Positions 17,329-24,693 of a DNA stretch of 64,000 nt are shown piece by piece. Source of the stretch: VFMC01 sp046331225. Lineage in GTDB: Bacteria > Actinomycetota > Acidimicrobiia > Acidimicrobiales > Ilumatobacteraceae. Location: contig JAXLRF010000002.1 of assembly GCA_046331225.1 (NCBI GenBank), positions 310,001-374,000 of the forward strand, read 5' to 3'. Numbering within the stretch: the first letter of the stretch is position 1; each line of letters starts with the position of its first letter. The position numbers and the translations under genes were made by a program. The notes below the pieces were generated by a model. The model was given only the letters and a program-made list of their open reading frames with translations. It had not been told where the DNA came from and ran no database searches.

Positions 17329-17339
17329 CCGACCGGGGT

Positions 17340-18341
17340 TCAGTGACGCAGGCCGTTCCAGCTGTGGATCACCTGGAAGTAGTTGGCGCGGTCGTACACC
17401 TCGGGGTCGGGCACGTTGGCGCGGCTGACGCTGCCACGCAGCTGCGTGACGCTGTCGTAGTCGCGCTCGTCCATCCACGTCACCACCTCGCGTCGCAGCT
17501 CGAGCAGGTGCTCGGGCCCGTGGCGGAGCAGCGCACTCGTGGTCATCACCACGTCGGCACCGGCGAGCAACAGCTTCAGCGCATCGGCACCCGTGTGCAC
17601 GCCGCTCGATGCGGCGAGCGACCCGCGCACGTTCTCACGCAGCACACCGATCCAGTGCAGCGAGAGGCGCGACTCGGCCGACGACGACAGCTGCAGCCGT
17701 GGCCGCACCTCGAGGGTGTCGAGGTCGATGTCGGGTTGGTACAGGCGGTTGAACAGCACCAGCCCGTCGGCGCCTGCGAGCTCGAAGCTCTTGGCGGTGT
17801 GCGCGAGCGCGGTGAACCAGGGACCGATCTTCACGGCCAGCGGCACCGAGATCTCGGCCTTCACCTCTTCGATCAGCTCCATGTAGCGGCGCTCGACCTC
17901 GGCGGCCGACATCATCGGATCGGTGACGGTGTCGTACAAGTTGAGCTCGATCGCGTCGGCGCCCGCCTCCGCGAGCAGCTTGGCGTACCGCACCCATCCG
18001 CCCGGCGACACGCCGTTCAGGCTCGCGATCACCGGGATCGACAGTGCCGCCTTCGCGTCCTCGACGAGGTCGAGGTGATGGTCGGGCCCGACCTCGGTGC
18101 CGTCGAGCTGGGGCAGATAGCTGAGTGCCTCGTGGTGGCTGTCGTTGCCGAGCATGGCGTACTCGATCGCGAACGCTTCGTGCTCGATCTGTTCCTCGAA
18201 CAGGCTGGGCAGCACGATCGCGCCCGCCCCCGACGCCTCGATCCGGTCCCACATCGCCGGGTCGCCGGTGACGGGTCCGGGTGAGGCCACGAACGGGCTG
18301 TGCAGTTTGAGCCCGAGGTACATGGTGGTGAGGTCGGTCAC
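17340..18341 (-). CDS. Dihydroorotate dehydrogenase-like flavoprotein
   Basis: The 333-residue TIM-barrel protein belongs to the group annotated as dihydroorotate dehydrogenase-like: LGLKLHSPFVASPGPV at the N-terminus, VIASLNGVSPGGW, AIELNLYD, LAVKIGPWF (the FMN-phosphate-side lysine), LVLFNRLYQPDID and the C-terminal phosphate-binding region SSGVHTGADALKLLLAGAD. It lacks clear evidence of being the pyrimidine-pathway PyrD: its gene overlaps the PFOR gene by 4 bp (ATGA) and is cotranscribed with it, an association repeatedly seen for this subgroup. A redox partner role, exchanging electrons between ferredoxin/PFOR and a pyrimidine-like or other substrate through FMN, is inference. Confidence 0.8.
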   Translation of the reverse strand: MTDLTTMYLGLKLHSPFVASPGPVTGDPAMWDRIEASGAGAIVLPSLFEEQIEHEAFAIEYAMLGNDSHHEALSYLPQLDGTEVGPDHHLDLVEDAKAALSIPVIASLNGVSPGGWVRYAKLLAEAGADAIELNLYDTVTDPMMSAAEVERRYMELIEEVKAEISVPLAVKIGPWFTALAHTAKSFELAGADGLVLFNRLYQPDIDLDTLEVRPRLQLSSSAESRLSLHWIGVLRENVRGSLAASSGVHTGADALKLLLAGADVVMTTSALLRHGPEHLLELRREVVTWMDERDYDSVTQLRGSVSRANVPDPEVYDRANYFQVIHSWNGLRH

Positions 18342-21300
18342 GCGTCGTCCTCCTGCTCGGCGAGGGTGGCACCACCGGCGTGTTCGGGTGCCGAACGTTC
18401 GAGCCCGGCGAGCTGCTGGTAGTAGTTCCAGCGGCCGGTGACGTCGGCCTGCGCCAGCCGCAACAGCTCGGCGGCGCGTGCCGGATCGCTGCGGGCGAGC
18501 ATCCCGAAGCGGGCCTCGCTGCGGGCGAACTCGTCGTACGGCAGCGACGGCTCGGCGCTGTCGAGCTCGAACGGCTTCGTCGCCTCGCCGCCACCGGGTC
18601 GGTAGCGGTAGAGCGGCCAGTGACCGCTCTGCACGGCGGCCTTCTGCTGCAGCATCGAGCGCGACATGTCGTAGCCGTGTGCGACGCAGCTCGAGTAGGC
18701 GATCACCAGCGACACGCCCGGCCAGGCGGCCGCTTCGAGCAGCGCCTTCACGGTCTGCACGTCGCTCGCGCCCATGGCGATCTTCGCGACGTACACGTCG
18801 CCGAAGGTCATCGCCTCGAGCCCGAGATCCTTCTTCGCGATGCCCTTGCCGCTGGCTGCGAACTTGGCGACGGCCCCACGTGGCGTGGCCTTCGAGGCCT
18901 GGCCGCCGGTGTTGGAGTACACCTCGGTGTCCATCACCAGCACGTTGACGTTGCGGCCGCTGCCGAGCACGTGGTCGAGCCCGCCGGCACCGATGTCGTA
19001 CGCCCAGCCGTCACCGCCGACGATCCACACGCTGCGGCCGACGAGCGCTCCGGCGATCTCGGCGAGTCGTGCCGCGTCGGGCGAGTCGAGGGCGCCGAGC
19101 GCGGCGACGAGTTGGTCGACCCGTGCACGTTGCGCACGGATGCCGGCGTCGTCGACGTCGTCGATCCCGTCGGCGATGGCCGTCGTGAGCGCAGGATCGA
19201 GCCGGTCGGCCAGGCGGGCGAGCGTCTCGAGCGCCGCACGCCGTTGCGCCTCGTAGCCGAGGCGGATGCCGAGACCGAACTCGGCGTTGTCCTCGAACAG
19301 GCTGTTGGCCCACGCAGGGCCGCGACCGTCGGCACCCGCGGTGTACGGGGTGGTCGGCAAGTTGCCGCCGTAGATGCTCGAGCAGCCGGTGGCGTTGGCG
19401 ATCAACAACCGGTCGCCGAACAGCTGGGTGAGCAGCTTCAGGTACGGCGTCTCACCGCACCCACTGCACGCGCCGCTGAACTCGAACAGCGGCGTCCGCA
19501 GCTGGCTGGTCTTCACCGATGCAGGGTCGAACTGTGTGGCGTCGGCACCCTCGAGCGCGACGAACTCGTCCCACGCCACGCGCTCGGCATCGAGGTGCTC
19601 GCCGATCGGTCGCAGGTTGATGCTCTTGCGCTTGACGGCGGTCTTGTCGTGGGCCGGGCACGCCACCACGCACAGCCCGCAGCCGGTGCAGTCGTCGGGC
19701 GCGACCTGGACGGTCAGGTTGAGGCCGGGCACCTCGCGCGACCGGAAGCTCTTGGTCTTGAGCACGCTCCCCTCGCCAAGGTCGCCGGCGTCGTACACCT
19801 TCAGGCGGATCGCCGCGTGCGGGCAGACGATCGCGCACTTGCCGCAGTCGATGCACAGGTCGGGTTCCCAGATCGGGATCTCGGGTGCGATCGTACGGCG
19901 CTCGACCTTCGCCGTGCCGGTGGGGAACATCCCGTCGGGCGGCAGCGCGCTCACCGGCAGCAGGTCGCCCTCGCCGGCGAGCATCCGGGCCGTCACGCGC
20001 TGCACGAAGTCGGTGCTGCCGGCGGGCACCACGGCCCGACGGTGCAGACCCGAGTCGGCCGCGTCGCCGACCGGCACCTCGTGCAGGTTGGCCAGCGTGG
20101 TGTCGACCGCGGCCACGTTGCGCTCGACGATGATCGCCCCGCGCTTGCCGTAGGTGTGCTCGATCGCGTCCTTCAACGCAGCGATCGCCTGCTCCGTCGG
20201 CAGCACGCCCGACAGTGCGAAGAAGCACGTCTGCATCACCGTGTTGACCCGGCCCCCGAGTCCCGCATCCTTGGCGACCGCGGCGGCGTCGATGGTGTAC
20301 AGCCGCAGGTCGCGCTCGAGCACCTGGCGTTGTGCCTCCTCGGGCAGTGCGCGCCACACGTCCTCGGGCCGGTGCGGGCTGTTGATCAGCACCACCGCGC
20401 CGTGCGCCGCGACCTTCAACACGTCCATGCGCTGCAGGAAGTTCCACTGGTGCACGCCGACGAACGTCGCCTGGTCGACGAGGTAGGTGCTCTCGATCGG
20501 CTGCTCGTCGAACCTGAGGTGGCTCACCGTCATCGAGCCCGACTTCTTCGAGTCGTAGACGAAGTAGCCCTGCACGTGCAGGTCGGTGTGGCTGCCGACG
20601 ATCTTGGCGGTGTTCTTGTTGGCGCCGACGGTGCCATCGCTGCCGAGGCCGTAGAACACGGCGCGCACCTTGGCGTGGTCGGTGGTGAACGAGGGGTCGA
20701 CGTCGAGGCTGAGCCGGGTGACGTCGTCGACGATGCCGACGGTGAAGCCGTTGCGGGGCGAGGCGGCCGCGGCCTCGTCGAACACGGCCTTGGCCATCGC
20801 CGGCGTGAACTCCTTGGAGCTCAGCCCGTAGCGACCGCCGATGACACGGGGCTTGGCACCTGCACCCCAGTGCGCGTCGTCGCTGTGCCACAACGCCGAC
20901 AGCACGTCGAGGTGCAGCGGTTCGAACGGGGCGCCGGGTTCCTTGGTGCGGTCGAGCACCACCACCGTGCGCACGCTCGGCGGCAGCGCGGCCAGCAGCT
21001 CGGCCGTGGGGAACGGACGGAACAACCGGACCACGGCGAGGCCGACGCGCTCCCCGGCGGCGTTCAACGCGTCGACGGCCTCGGTGACCGCACCGGCGGC
21101 CGATCCCATCAGCACGATCACGCGATCGGCGTCGGGCGCGCCGTGATAGTCGACGAGGTGGTACCGGCGGCCGGTCAGCTGCGCCAGACGGTCGAAGGTG
21201 GCCTGCGTGGTGGCGGGCACGGCGTCGTAGAACGTGTTGCACGCCTCACGCGCCTGGAAGAACACGTCGGGGTTCTGCGCCGTGCCGCGGATCATCGGCC

Positions 21301-22012
21301 GGTCGCTGTCGAGGCCGCGGGCGCGGTGCGCGCTCACGTGTCGCTCGTCGATCAGCTCGCGCAGCTGCGCCTCGGTGACCGGCGTGACGGTGTTGAGCTC
21401 GTGGCTCGTGCGGAACCCGTCGAAGAAGTGCAGGAACGGGATCCGGCTCTCGAGCGTGGCGGCGTGGGCGACGGCCGCGAAGTCGCCGGCCTCCTGCACG
21501 CTGCTCGCGCACAGCATCGCCCAACCGGTGGTGCGGGCGGCCATCACGTCGCTCTGGTCGCCGAAGATGCTCAGCGCGTGGGTGGCGACCGCGCGGGCCG
21601 CCACGTGCAGCACCGCCGGCGTGAGCTCGCCGGCGATCTTGAACATGTTGGGCAGCATCAACAGCAGCCCCTGGCTGGCCGTGAACGTGGTGGCGAGCGC
21701 ACCTCGGGTGACCGCACCGTGCAGTGCACCGGCGGCCCCGGCCTCGCTCTGCATCTCGATCACCTCGGGCACGACGCCCCACAGGTTCTGGTGCCCGCGT
21801 GCGCTCCAGTCGTCGGCGAACTCGCCCATCGCCGAGGCCGGCGTGATCGGGTAGATCGCGATCACCTCGCTAGCCAGGTGGGCCACGCGTGCGGCGGCCT
21901 CGTTGCCGTCCATGATGTGGTGTTCGACCGTCGCCGGGGTGGCGGCCGTCCAGTCCGCTGCCGGGCCGGCCTGCGATACGTGCACCGGGGTGCTGGTGTC
22001 CTCCGTGGTCAT
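18338..22012 (-). CDS. nifJ: Pyruvate:ferredoxin (flavodoxin) oxidoreductase, single-chain
   Basis: The 1224-residue enzyme oxidatively decarboxylates pyruvate with CoA to acetyl-CoA and CO2, reducing ferredoxin. It contains all PFOR domains in one chain: YPITPASAMGEFADDW (near residue 50), a central CoA-binding region, a two-cluster ferredoxin domain (CIDCGKCAIVCPHA near 720 and CTGCGLCVVACPAHD near 775), the proximal-cluster cysteines in SGACSGCGETPY (about 845), and the thiamine-diphosphate loop GGDGWAYDIGAGG (about 995). The start is the ATG at 22012, overlapping the TGA of the preceding 77-residue gene (ATGA); a GTG at 22024 is less likely. It is the middle gene of a three-gene operon with the small protein and DHOD-like protein. 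PFOR indicates low-potential electron metabolism in this organism. Confidence 0.96.
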   Translation of the reverse strand: MTTEDTSTPVHVSQAGPAADWTAATPATVEHHIMDGNEAAARVAHLASEVIAIYPITPASAMGEFADDWSARGHQNLWGVVPEVIEMQSEAGAAGALHGAVTRGALATTFTASQGLLLMLPNMFKIAGELTPAVLHVAARAVATHALSIFGDQSDVMAARTTGWAMLCASSVQEAGDFAAVAHAATLESRIPFLHFFDGFRTSHELNTVTPVTEAQLRELIDERHVSAHRARGLDSDRPMIRGTAQNPDVFFQAREACNTFYDAVPATTQATFDRLAQLTGRRYHLVDYHGAPDADRVIVLMGSAAGAVTEAVDALNAAGERVGLAVVRLFRPFPTAELLAALPPSVRTVVVLDRTKEPGAPFEPLHLDVLSALWHSDDAHWGAGAKPRVIGGRYGLSSKEFTPAMAKAVFDEAAAASPRNGFTVGIVDDVTRLSLDVDPSFTTDHAKVRAVFYGLGSDGTVGANKNTAKIVGSHTDLHVQGYFVYDSKKSGSMTVSHLRFDEQPIESTYLVDQATFVGVHQWNFLQRMDVLKVAAHGAVVLINSPHRPEDVWRALPEEAQRQVLERDLRLYTIDAAAVAKDAGLGGRVNTVMQTCFFALSGVLPTEQAIAALKDAIEHTYGKRGAIIVERNVAAVDTTLANLHEVPVGDAADSGLHRRAVVPAGSTDFVQRVTARMLAGEGDLLPVSALPPDGMFPTGTAKVERRTIAPEIPIWEPDLCIDCGKCAIVCPHAAIRLKVYDAGDLGEGSVLKTKSFRSREVPGLNLTVQVAPDDCTGCGLCVVACPAHDKTAVKRKSINLRPIGEHLDAERVAWDEFVALEGADATQFDPASVKTSQLRTPLFEFSGACSGCGETPYLKLLTQLFGDRLLIANATGCSSIYGGNLPTTPYTAGADGRGPAWANSLFEDNAEFGLGIRLGYEAQRRAALETLARLADRLDPALTTAIADGIDDVDDAGIRAQRARVDQLVAALGALDSPDAARLAEIAGALVGRSVWIVGGDGWAYDIGAGGLDHVLGSGRNVNVLVMDTEVYSNTGGQASKATPRGAVAKFAASGKGIAKKDLGLEAMTFGDVYVAKIAMGASDVQTVKALLEAAAWPGVSLVIAYSSCVAHGYDMSRSMLQQKAAVQSGHWPLYRYRPGGGEATKPFELDSAEPSLPYDEFARSEARFGMLARSDPARAAELLRLAQADVTGRWNYYQQLAGLERSAPEHAGGATLAEQEDDA

Positions 22013-22242
22013 GACTGCTGCCACCCCGGCACCCGGTCGGTGCGCCAGCAGAGCACCTCGCCCGTGTCGACGTCACGGATCGATTCGCGCTGCTGCCAGC
22101 CGTCGGGCACGGGCAGTTCGTCGGCGGCGGCCTTCGCTGCGTCGACGCTGGTGTAGCGACGCGGCGGGAGCTCGGTGCCGTCGATGGTGGGGGGAGCACC
22201 GTCGTGCACGACGGTATGGATGACCAGTTCGACTTCCGGCAT
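22009..22242 (-). CDS. Small conserved-looking protein, 77 residues, coupled to nifJ
   Basis: I do not recognise this protein. It is hydrophilic, begins EVELVIHTVVHDGAPPTIDG, has a tyrosine/serine middle (RRYTSVDAAKAAADEL) and ends CWRTDRVPGWQQS. One cysteine only and no membrane segment, so not a ferredoxin. Its stop codon overlaps the nifJ start (ATGA), and GATCCT (22249-22254) lies 6 nt upstream of its ATG, giving it the operon's leaderless start. Translational coupling suggests a fixed ratio with PFOR, for example an assembly or regulatory partner, but that is inference. Confidence 0.65.
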   Translation of the reverse strand: MPEVELVIHTVVHDGAPPTIDGTELPPRRYTSVDAAKAAADELPVPDGWQQRESIRDVDTGEVLCWRTDRVPGWQQS

Positions 22243-22287
22243 GCCCTCAGGATCGGCCTCGCGCCCCGGGCGGGCCAGGGCACGAGG

Positions 22288-22908
22288 TCACATCGGCGCC
22301 GGACCACTGTCGGTCGCGCGCGACGCCACGGCGGTGACGACCCGCGACGGGTCGATCCTCCGACCGACGTAGGCCATCAGCCGGTGCGAGGCCCGGTCAT
22401 CGAAGGTATCGAGCTCCTGCCCGAACATGCCCGGCACCCTGAACGCGCCGATCCCACCGAGCTCGTGCATCGTTCGCAACAGTGCAGCGCAACCGACCTG
22501 GTCGACGAGGTCGACCCGCCCGATCGAGATCGCGAGGTCGACGGCGTGCACGACGAGCTCGGTGCGGTGGATGATCGCGGCCATCGGTACCGGGAGTGCG
22601 CCGAAGCCGAACACGACCTCGCGGCCGGCCACGTCGGGCCGGCTCCAGGCCGACCGATCGTTCGCGGCAGCGGCGAGAAACGCCTGCACGTGGTCGGTGC
22701 CGAGCACCGCGGCGGACTCGTCGTGGTGGCCGTCGCCGCCGCCCAACGACGAGGCCACCGCGGCGATGCCTCCGATCAGATGTGCGAGCAGCTCGCGCAC
22801 CTGCCAGCCTTCACACGGCGTCGCGAGATCGAGGTCGGTTTGCGTGGTGGCTGCGACGACGATCGATGCGGCATCGAGCGCCGGGTCGATCTCGTCGATC
22901 GGGTTCAC
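22288..22908 (-). CDS. TIGR03086-type DinB-like protein (mycothiol-dependent maleylpyruvate isomerase superfamily)
   Basis: The 206-residue helical-bundle protein starts with an aspartate/threonine-rich segment, DLDLATPCEGWQVRELLAHLIGG, the hallmark of the actinobacterial TIGR03086 family, in which the His of AHL helps bind a divalent metal, and has a second histidine motif near residue 120 (AAIIHRTELVVHAVDLA). Relatives use mycothiol as cofactor in isomerase or transferase reactions, but most members have no known substrate. Its start overlaps the 3-prime end of a 44-residue membrane peptide gene (4 bp), and both lie divergent from a PadR regulator, so the pair is likely PadR-controlled. Mycothione reductase elsewhere in the window is consistent with mycothiol use. 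Confidence 0.75.
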   Translation of the reverse strand: MNPIDEIDPALDAASIVVAATTQTDLDLATPCEGWQVRELLAHLIGGIAAVASSLGGGDGHHDESAAVLGTDHVQAFLAAAANDRSAWSRPDVAGREVVFGFGALPVPMAAIIHRTELVVHAVDLAISIGRVDLVDQVGCAALLRTMHELGGIGAFRVPGMFGQELDTFDDRASHRLMAYVGRRIDPSRVVTAVASRATDSGPAPM

Positions 22909-23039
22909 GACGCACGCTCCCAGCGGACGCCATGGTCACCGGCGACGATGGCGGCCAGCACCGCCACCACGGTGGTCACCCACGACCCAGCGGCGAGGCC
23001 CGGCCCTCTCAACATCTCGAACCACAGCTGCGCATCCAT
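22905..23039 (-). CDS. Small single-pass membrane protein, 44 residues
   Basis: A strong ribosome binding site (AAGGGAG, 7-8 nt before the ATG at 23039) opens a short frame: a polar N-terminus with Trp, then one hydrophobic helix (SWVTTVVAVLAAIVAG) and a charged tail. It ends by overlapping the start of the TIGR03086 gene, a sign of translational coupling. A longer upstream extension of the frame runs through the operator DNA and is not likely coding. Too short for domain recognition; may be a small membrane or toxin-like peptide or a translation leader. Confidence 0.55.
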   Translation of the reverse strand: MDAQLWFEMLRGPGLAAGSWVTTVVAVLAAIVAGDHGVRWERAS

Positions 23040-23052
23040 CTCGTCTCCCTTC

Positions 23053-23103
23053 ACATGTCTGACTCTACATGTCGAACTATGCATATGTCGATCTCGACAT
23101 GTC
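23053..23103. promoter_or_regulatory. PadR operator array: four ACATGTC/ATATGTC repeats in two 30-bp-offset pairs
   Basis: ACATGTC occurs at 23053-23059, 23067-23073 and 23097-23103 and ATATGTC at 23083-23089. Distances are 14, 16 and 14 bp, so the array is two identical pairs offset by 30 bp. A perfect 7-bp inverted repeat (ATGTCGA-TC-TCGACAT) is formed at 23085-23100. PadR proteins bind ATGT/ACAT inverted repeats, and the padR gene starts 26 bp further on. Confidence 0.75.
23062..23091 (-). promoter_or_regulatory. Divergent promoter for the 44-residue protein/TIGR03086 pair
   Basis: On the minus strand TCGACA (23086-23091) and TAGAGT (23062-23067) are 18 bp apart. Both overlap operator repeats, and the predicted transcript carries the AAGGGAG ribosome site. 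Confidence 0.45.
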
Positions 23104-23122
23104 AAGCGCGACCTGTTAAGGT
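23094..23122 (+). promoter_or_regulatory. padR promoter (TCGACA-17-TAAGGT), leaderless
   Basis: TCGACA (23094-23099) and TAAGGT (23117-23122) are spaced by 17 bp and the GTG start follows after 6 nt. The last operator repeat covers the -35, as expected for autorepression. Confidence 0.55.
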
Positions 23123-23128
23123 GGAAGC

Positions 23129-23707
23129 GTGAGCTTGCGACACGCACTGCTGGGCCTGCTCGCCGAACGGCCGGCGAGCGGGTACGAGCTGACCAAGCAC
23201 TTCGAGCTGTCCCTCGCGAACGTGTGGTCGGCCAAGCACTCGCAGATCTATCCCGAGCTCGTGCGGATGGCGGCCGACGGCTGGGTCGAGGCCGGCGAAG
23301 AGGGGGCCCGAGGCCGCCGCGACTACCGGATCACGCCCGCCGGGCGAGCCGAACTGCGGCGCTGGCTCACCGAGGTCGAGCCCGATCGGGCGAGTCGCAA
23401 CGAGGCGATGCTGCGCATCTTCTTCCTCGGCTCGCTCGACGACCACGAGGCGTCCGCGTACCTGCGCCGCGAGGCCGAGGCATACCGAAGCAGCAGCGCA
23501 GCGCTCGACCGGCTCGACGGCGCCATCCCGTGGGACGAGGGCACGGGCGACCGGATGGGGCGCATCGCACTCGAGCAAGGCCGCCGCTGGTCGCGCATGA
23601 TGGCCGACTGGGCCGACTGGGCCGCCGAGCAGATCGATGCCGGCCACGACGCGACGAAGCTGACGGAACGCGTCGGCGCCACCGCTGACCGTCGACCCAA
23701 GCGCTGA
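23129..23707 (+). CDS. PadR family transcriptional regulator
   Basis: The 192-residue protein has the PadR winged helix at the N-terminus (LRHALLGLLAERPASGYELTKHFE, then YPELVRMAADGWVEAG and RDYRITPAGRAELRRWL) and a C-terminal helical dimerisation domain rich in Arg and Glu (about 95-180), i.e. the subfamily with long C-terminal domain such as AphA/VanR-like PadRs, which sense small aromatic or drug ligands. It starts with GTG at 23129 immediately after a leaderless promoter overlapped by ATGT/ACAT repeats, so it very likely represses itself and the divergent membrane peptide and TIGR03086 genes. Ligand unknown. Confidence 0.9.
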   Translation: MSLRHALLGLLAERPASGYELTKHFELSLANVWSAKHSQIYPELVRMAADGWVEAGEEGARGRRDYRITPAGRAELRRWLTEVEPDRASRNEAMLRIFFLGSLDDHEASAYLRREAEAYRSSSAALDRLDGAIPWDEGTGDRMGRIALEQGRRWSRMMADWADWAAEQIDAGHDATKLTERVGATADRRPKR

Positions 23708-23780
23708 ATCGACGTCGGTCGTCACCCCGCGATCGCGGGATTGGCGAGGAGCATCCACCACCCGTCGCGGACCCCCTCTT

Positions 23781-23786
23781 TAGGGT
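23781..23786 (+). promoter_or_regulatory. -10 box TAGGGT of the Thr/Ser-rich secreted protein gene
   Basis: TAGGGT ends 7 nt before the ATG at 23794, which supports the long N-terminus before the hydrophobic core. Confidence 0.45.
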
Positions 23787-23793
23787 CCCGCGC

Positions 23794-24684
23794 ATGGCTG
23801 CGAATGACTGTCATGACCGCGCGCGCCAAGGGCACTCCGTTCGTCGTCGCCGTCTGGGCGGCACGGCGATGGCACTCGGCCTCGTCCTGATCCCCACCCA
23901 GTGCCAGCCCAAGCGCACCCCGCACCCTCGCGTGCCACCGTCCACCGTGGTCACCACGGCCGCGCCGTCGGTGAGCACCTCGACGTCGACCACCACCACG
24001 ACCTCGCTCCCCCCGGCCACGACCTCGACGAGCACCACGTCGACGACCTCGACCACGTCCACGACCTCCACGACCTCCACGACCTCGACCACGTCGACGA
24101 CGACGTCCACCACCGCGCCCCCGACGCCGGTCACCTGCGCGGGCCCGGCGCTGCCGACCGGCACCAACCTGCTCACCGACGGCTCGTTCGAGGCGGGCGG
24201 CGCGCTGGCCACCGGATGGGAGCGCGAGTCGGGCACCGTCGGGCAACCCGTGTTCTACGTGGCCACCGGCACCGGTGTGGTCGACGGCTCCCGGGCCCAG
24301 GGCTTCAGCTACGTGGGTGTCCCCGACGACAGCGGCACGAAGAAGGTCGAGTTCTACCAGTCGCCCGTGCGCGGCGCCTCGGCGGGCCAGACGGTGCGCT
24401 TCTCGGTGTGCGCCACCGCACCGGGCAACCCCGGCGCCGCGCTGGTCCGCTCGTACCTCGCGATCGGTGTCGAGGCCTTCACCGCCAACGGCACCTACAT
24501 CAGCGAGTCGACCACCTACGTCACACAGGTCGCGTCGACCCCGACGCGGTCGATCGTCGACTTCGTGGTGCCCGCCGGCACCGATTTCCTGGCCGTGTAC
24601 GTGCAGTCACCCGAGTTCCACCCGACCGGCGTGCTCGACGTCGTGTTCGACCAGGCGTCGCTCGTGGTGGCCGCGACCATCTGA
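23794..24684 (+). CDS. Secreted Thr/Ser-rich protein with a C-terminal beta-sandwich (CBM-like) domain
   Basis: The 296-residue protein has an Arg-rich n-region (about 9-22) and a hydrophobic core (TAMALGLVLIP) ending near TQC, which could be a signal peptide or lipoprotein signal, although the lipobox is not classical. A linker of almost pure Ser/Thr (about 50-108) follows, then a roughly 180-residue domain beginning CAGPALPTGTNLLTDGSFEAG and including SPVRGASAGQTVRFSVCA and DVVFDQASLVVAA. NLLTDGSFEAG...W is typical of carbohydrate-binding (CBM4/9-like) beta-sandwiches. It is probably displayed on or released from the cell surface and glycosylated on the linker (inference). No enzyme domain is visible. 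Confidence 0.7.
   Translation: MAANDCHDRARQGHSVRRRRLGGTAMALGLVLIPTQCQPKRTPHPRVPPSTVVTTAAPSVSTSTSTTTTTSLPPATTSTSTTSTTSTTSTTSTTSTTSTTSTTTSTTAPPTPVTCAGPALPTGTNLLTDGSFEAGGALATGWERESGTVGQPVFYVATGTGVVDGSRAQGFSYVGVPDDSGTKKVEFYQSPVRGASAGQTVRFSVCATAPGNPGAALVRSYLAIGVEAFTANGTYISESTTYVTQVASTPTRSIVDFVVPAGTDFLAVYVQSPEFHPTGVLDVVFDQASLVVAATI
23979..24110 (+). repeat. Low-complexity ACG/TCC/ACC triplet repeats coding for the Ser/Thr linker
   Basis: Direct repeats of the type tccacgacc and tcgacgacc fill this stretch, coding for Ser-Thr-Thr units. Slippage makes the linker length likely to vary between strains. Confidence 0.7.
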
Positions 24685-24693
24685 CCTCGGGCG

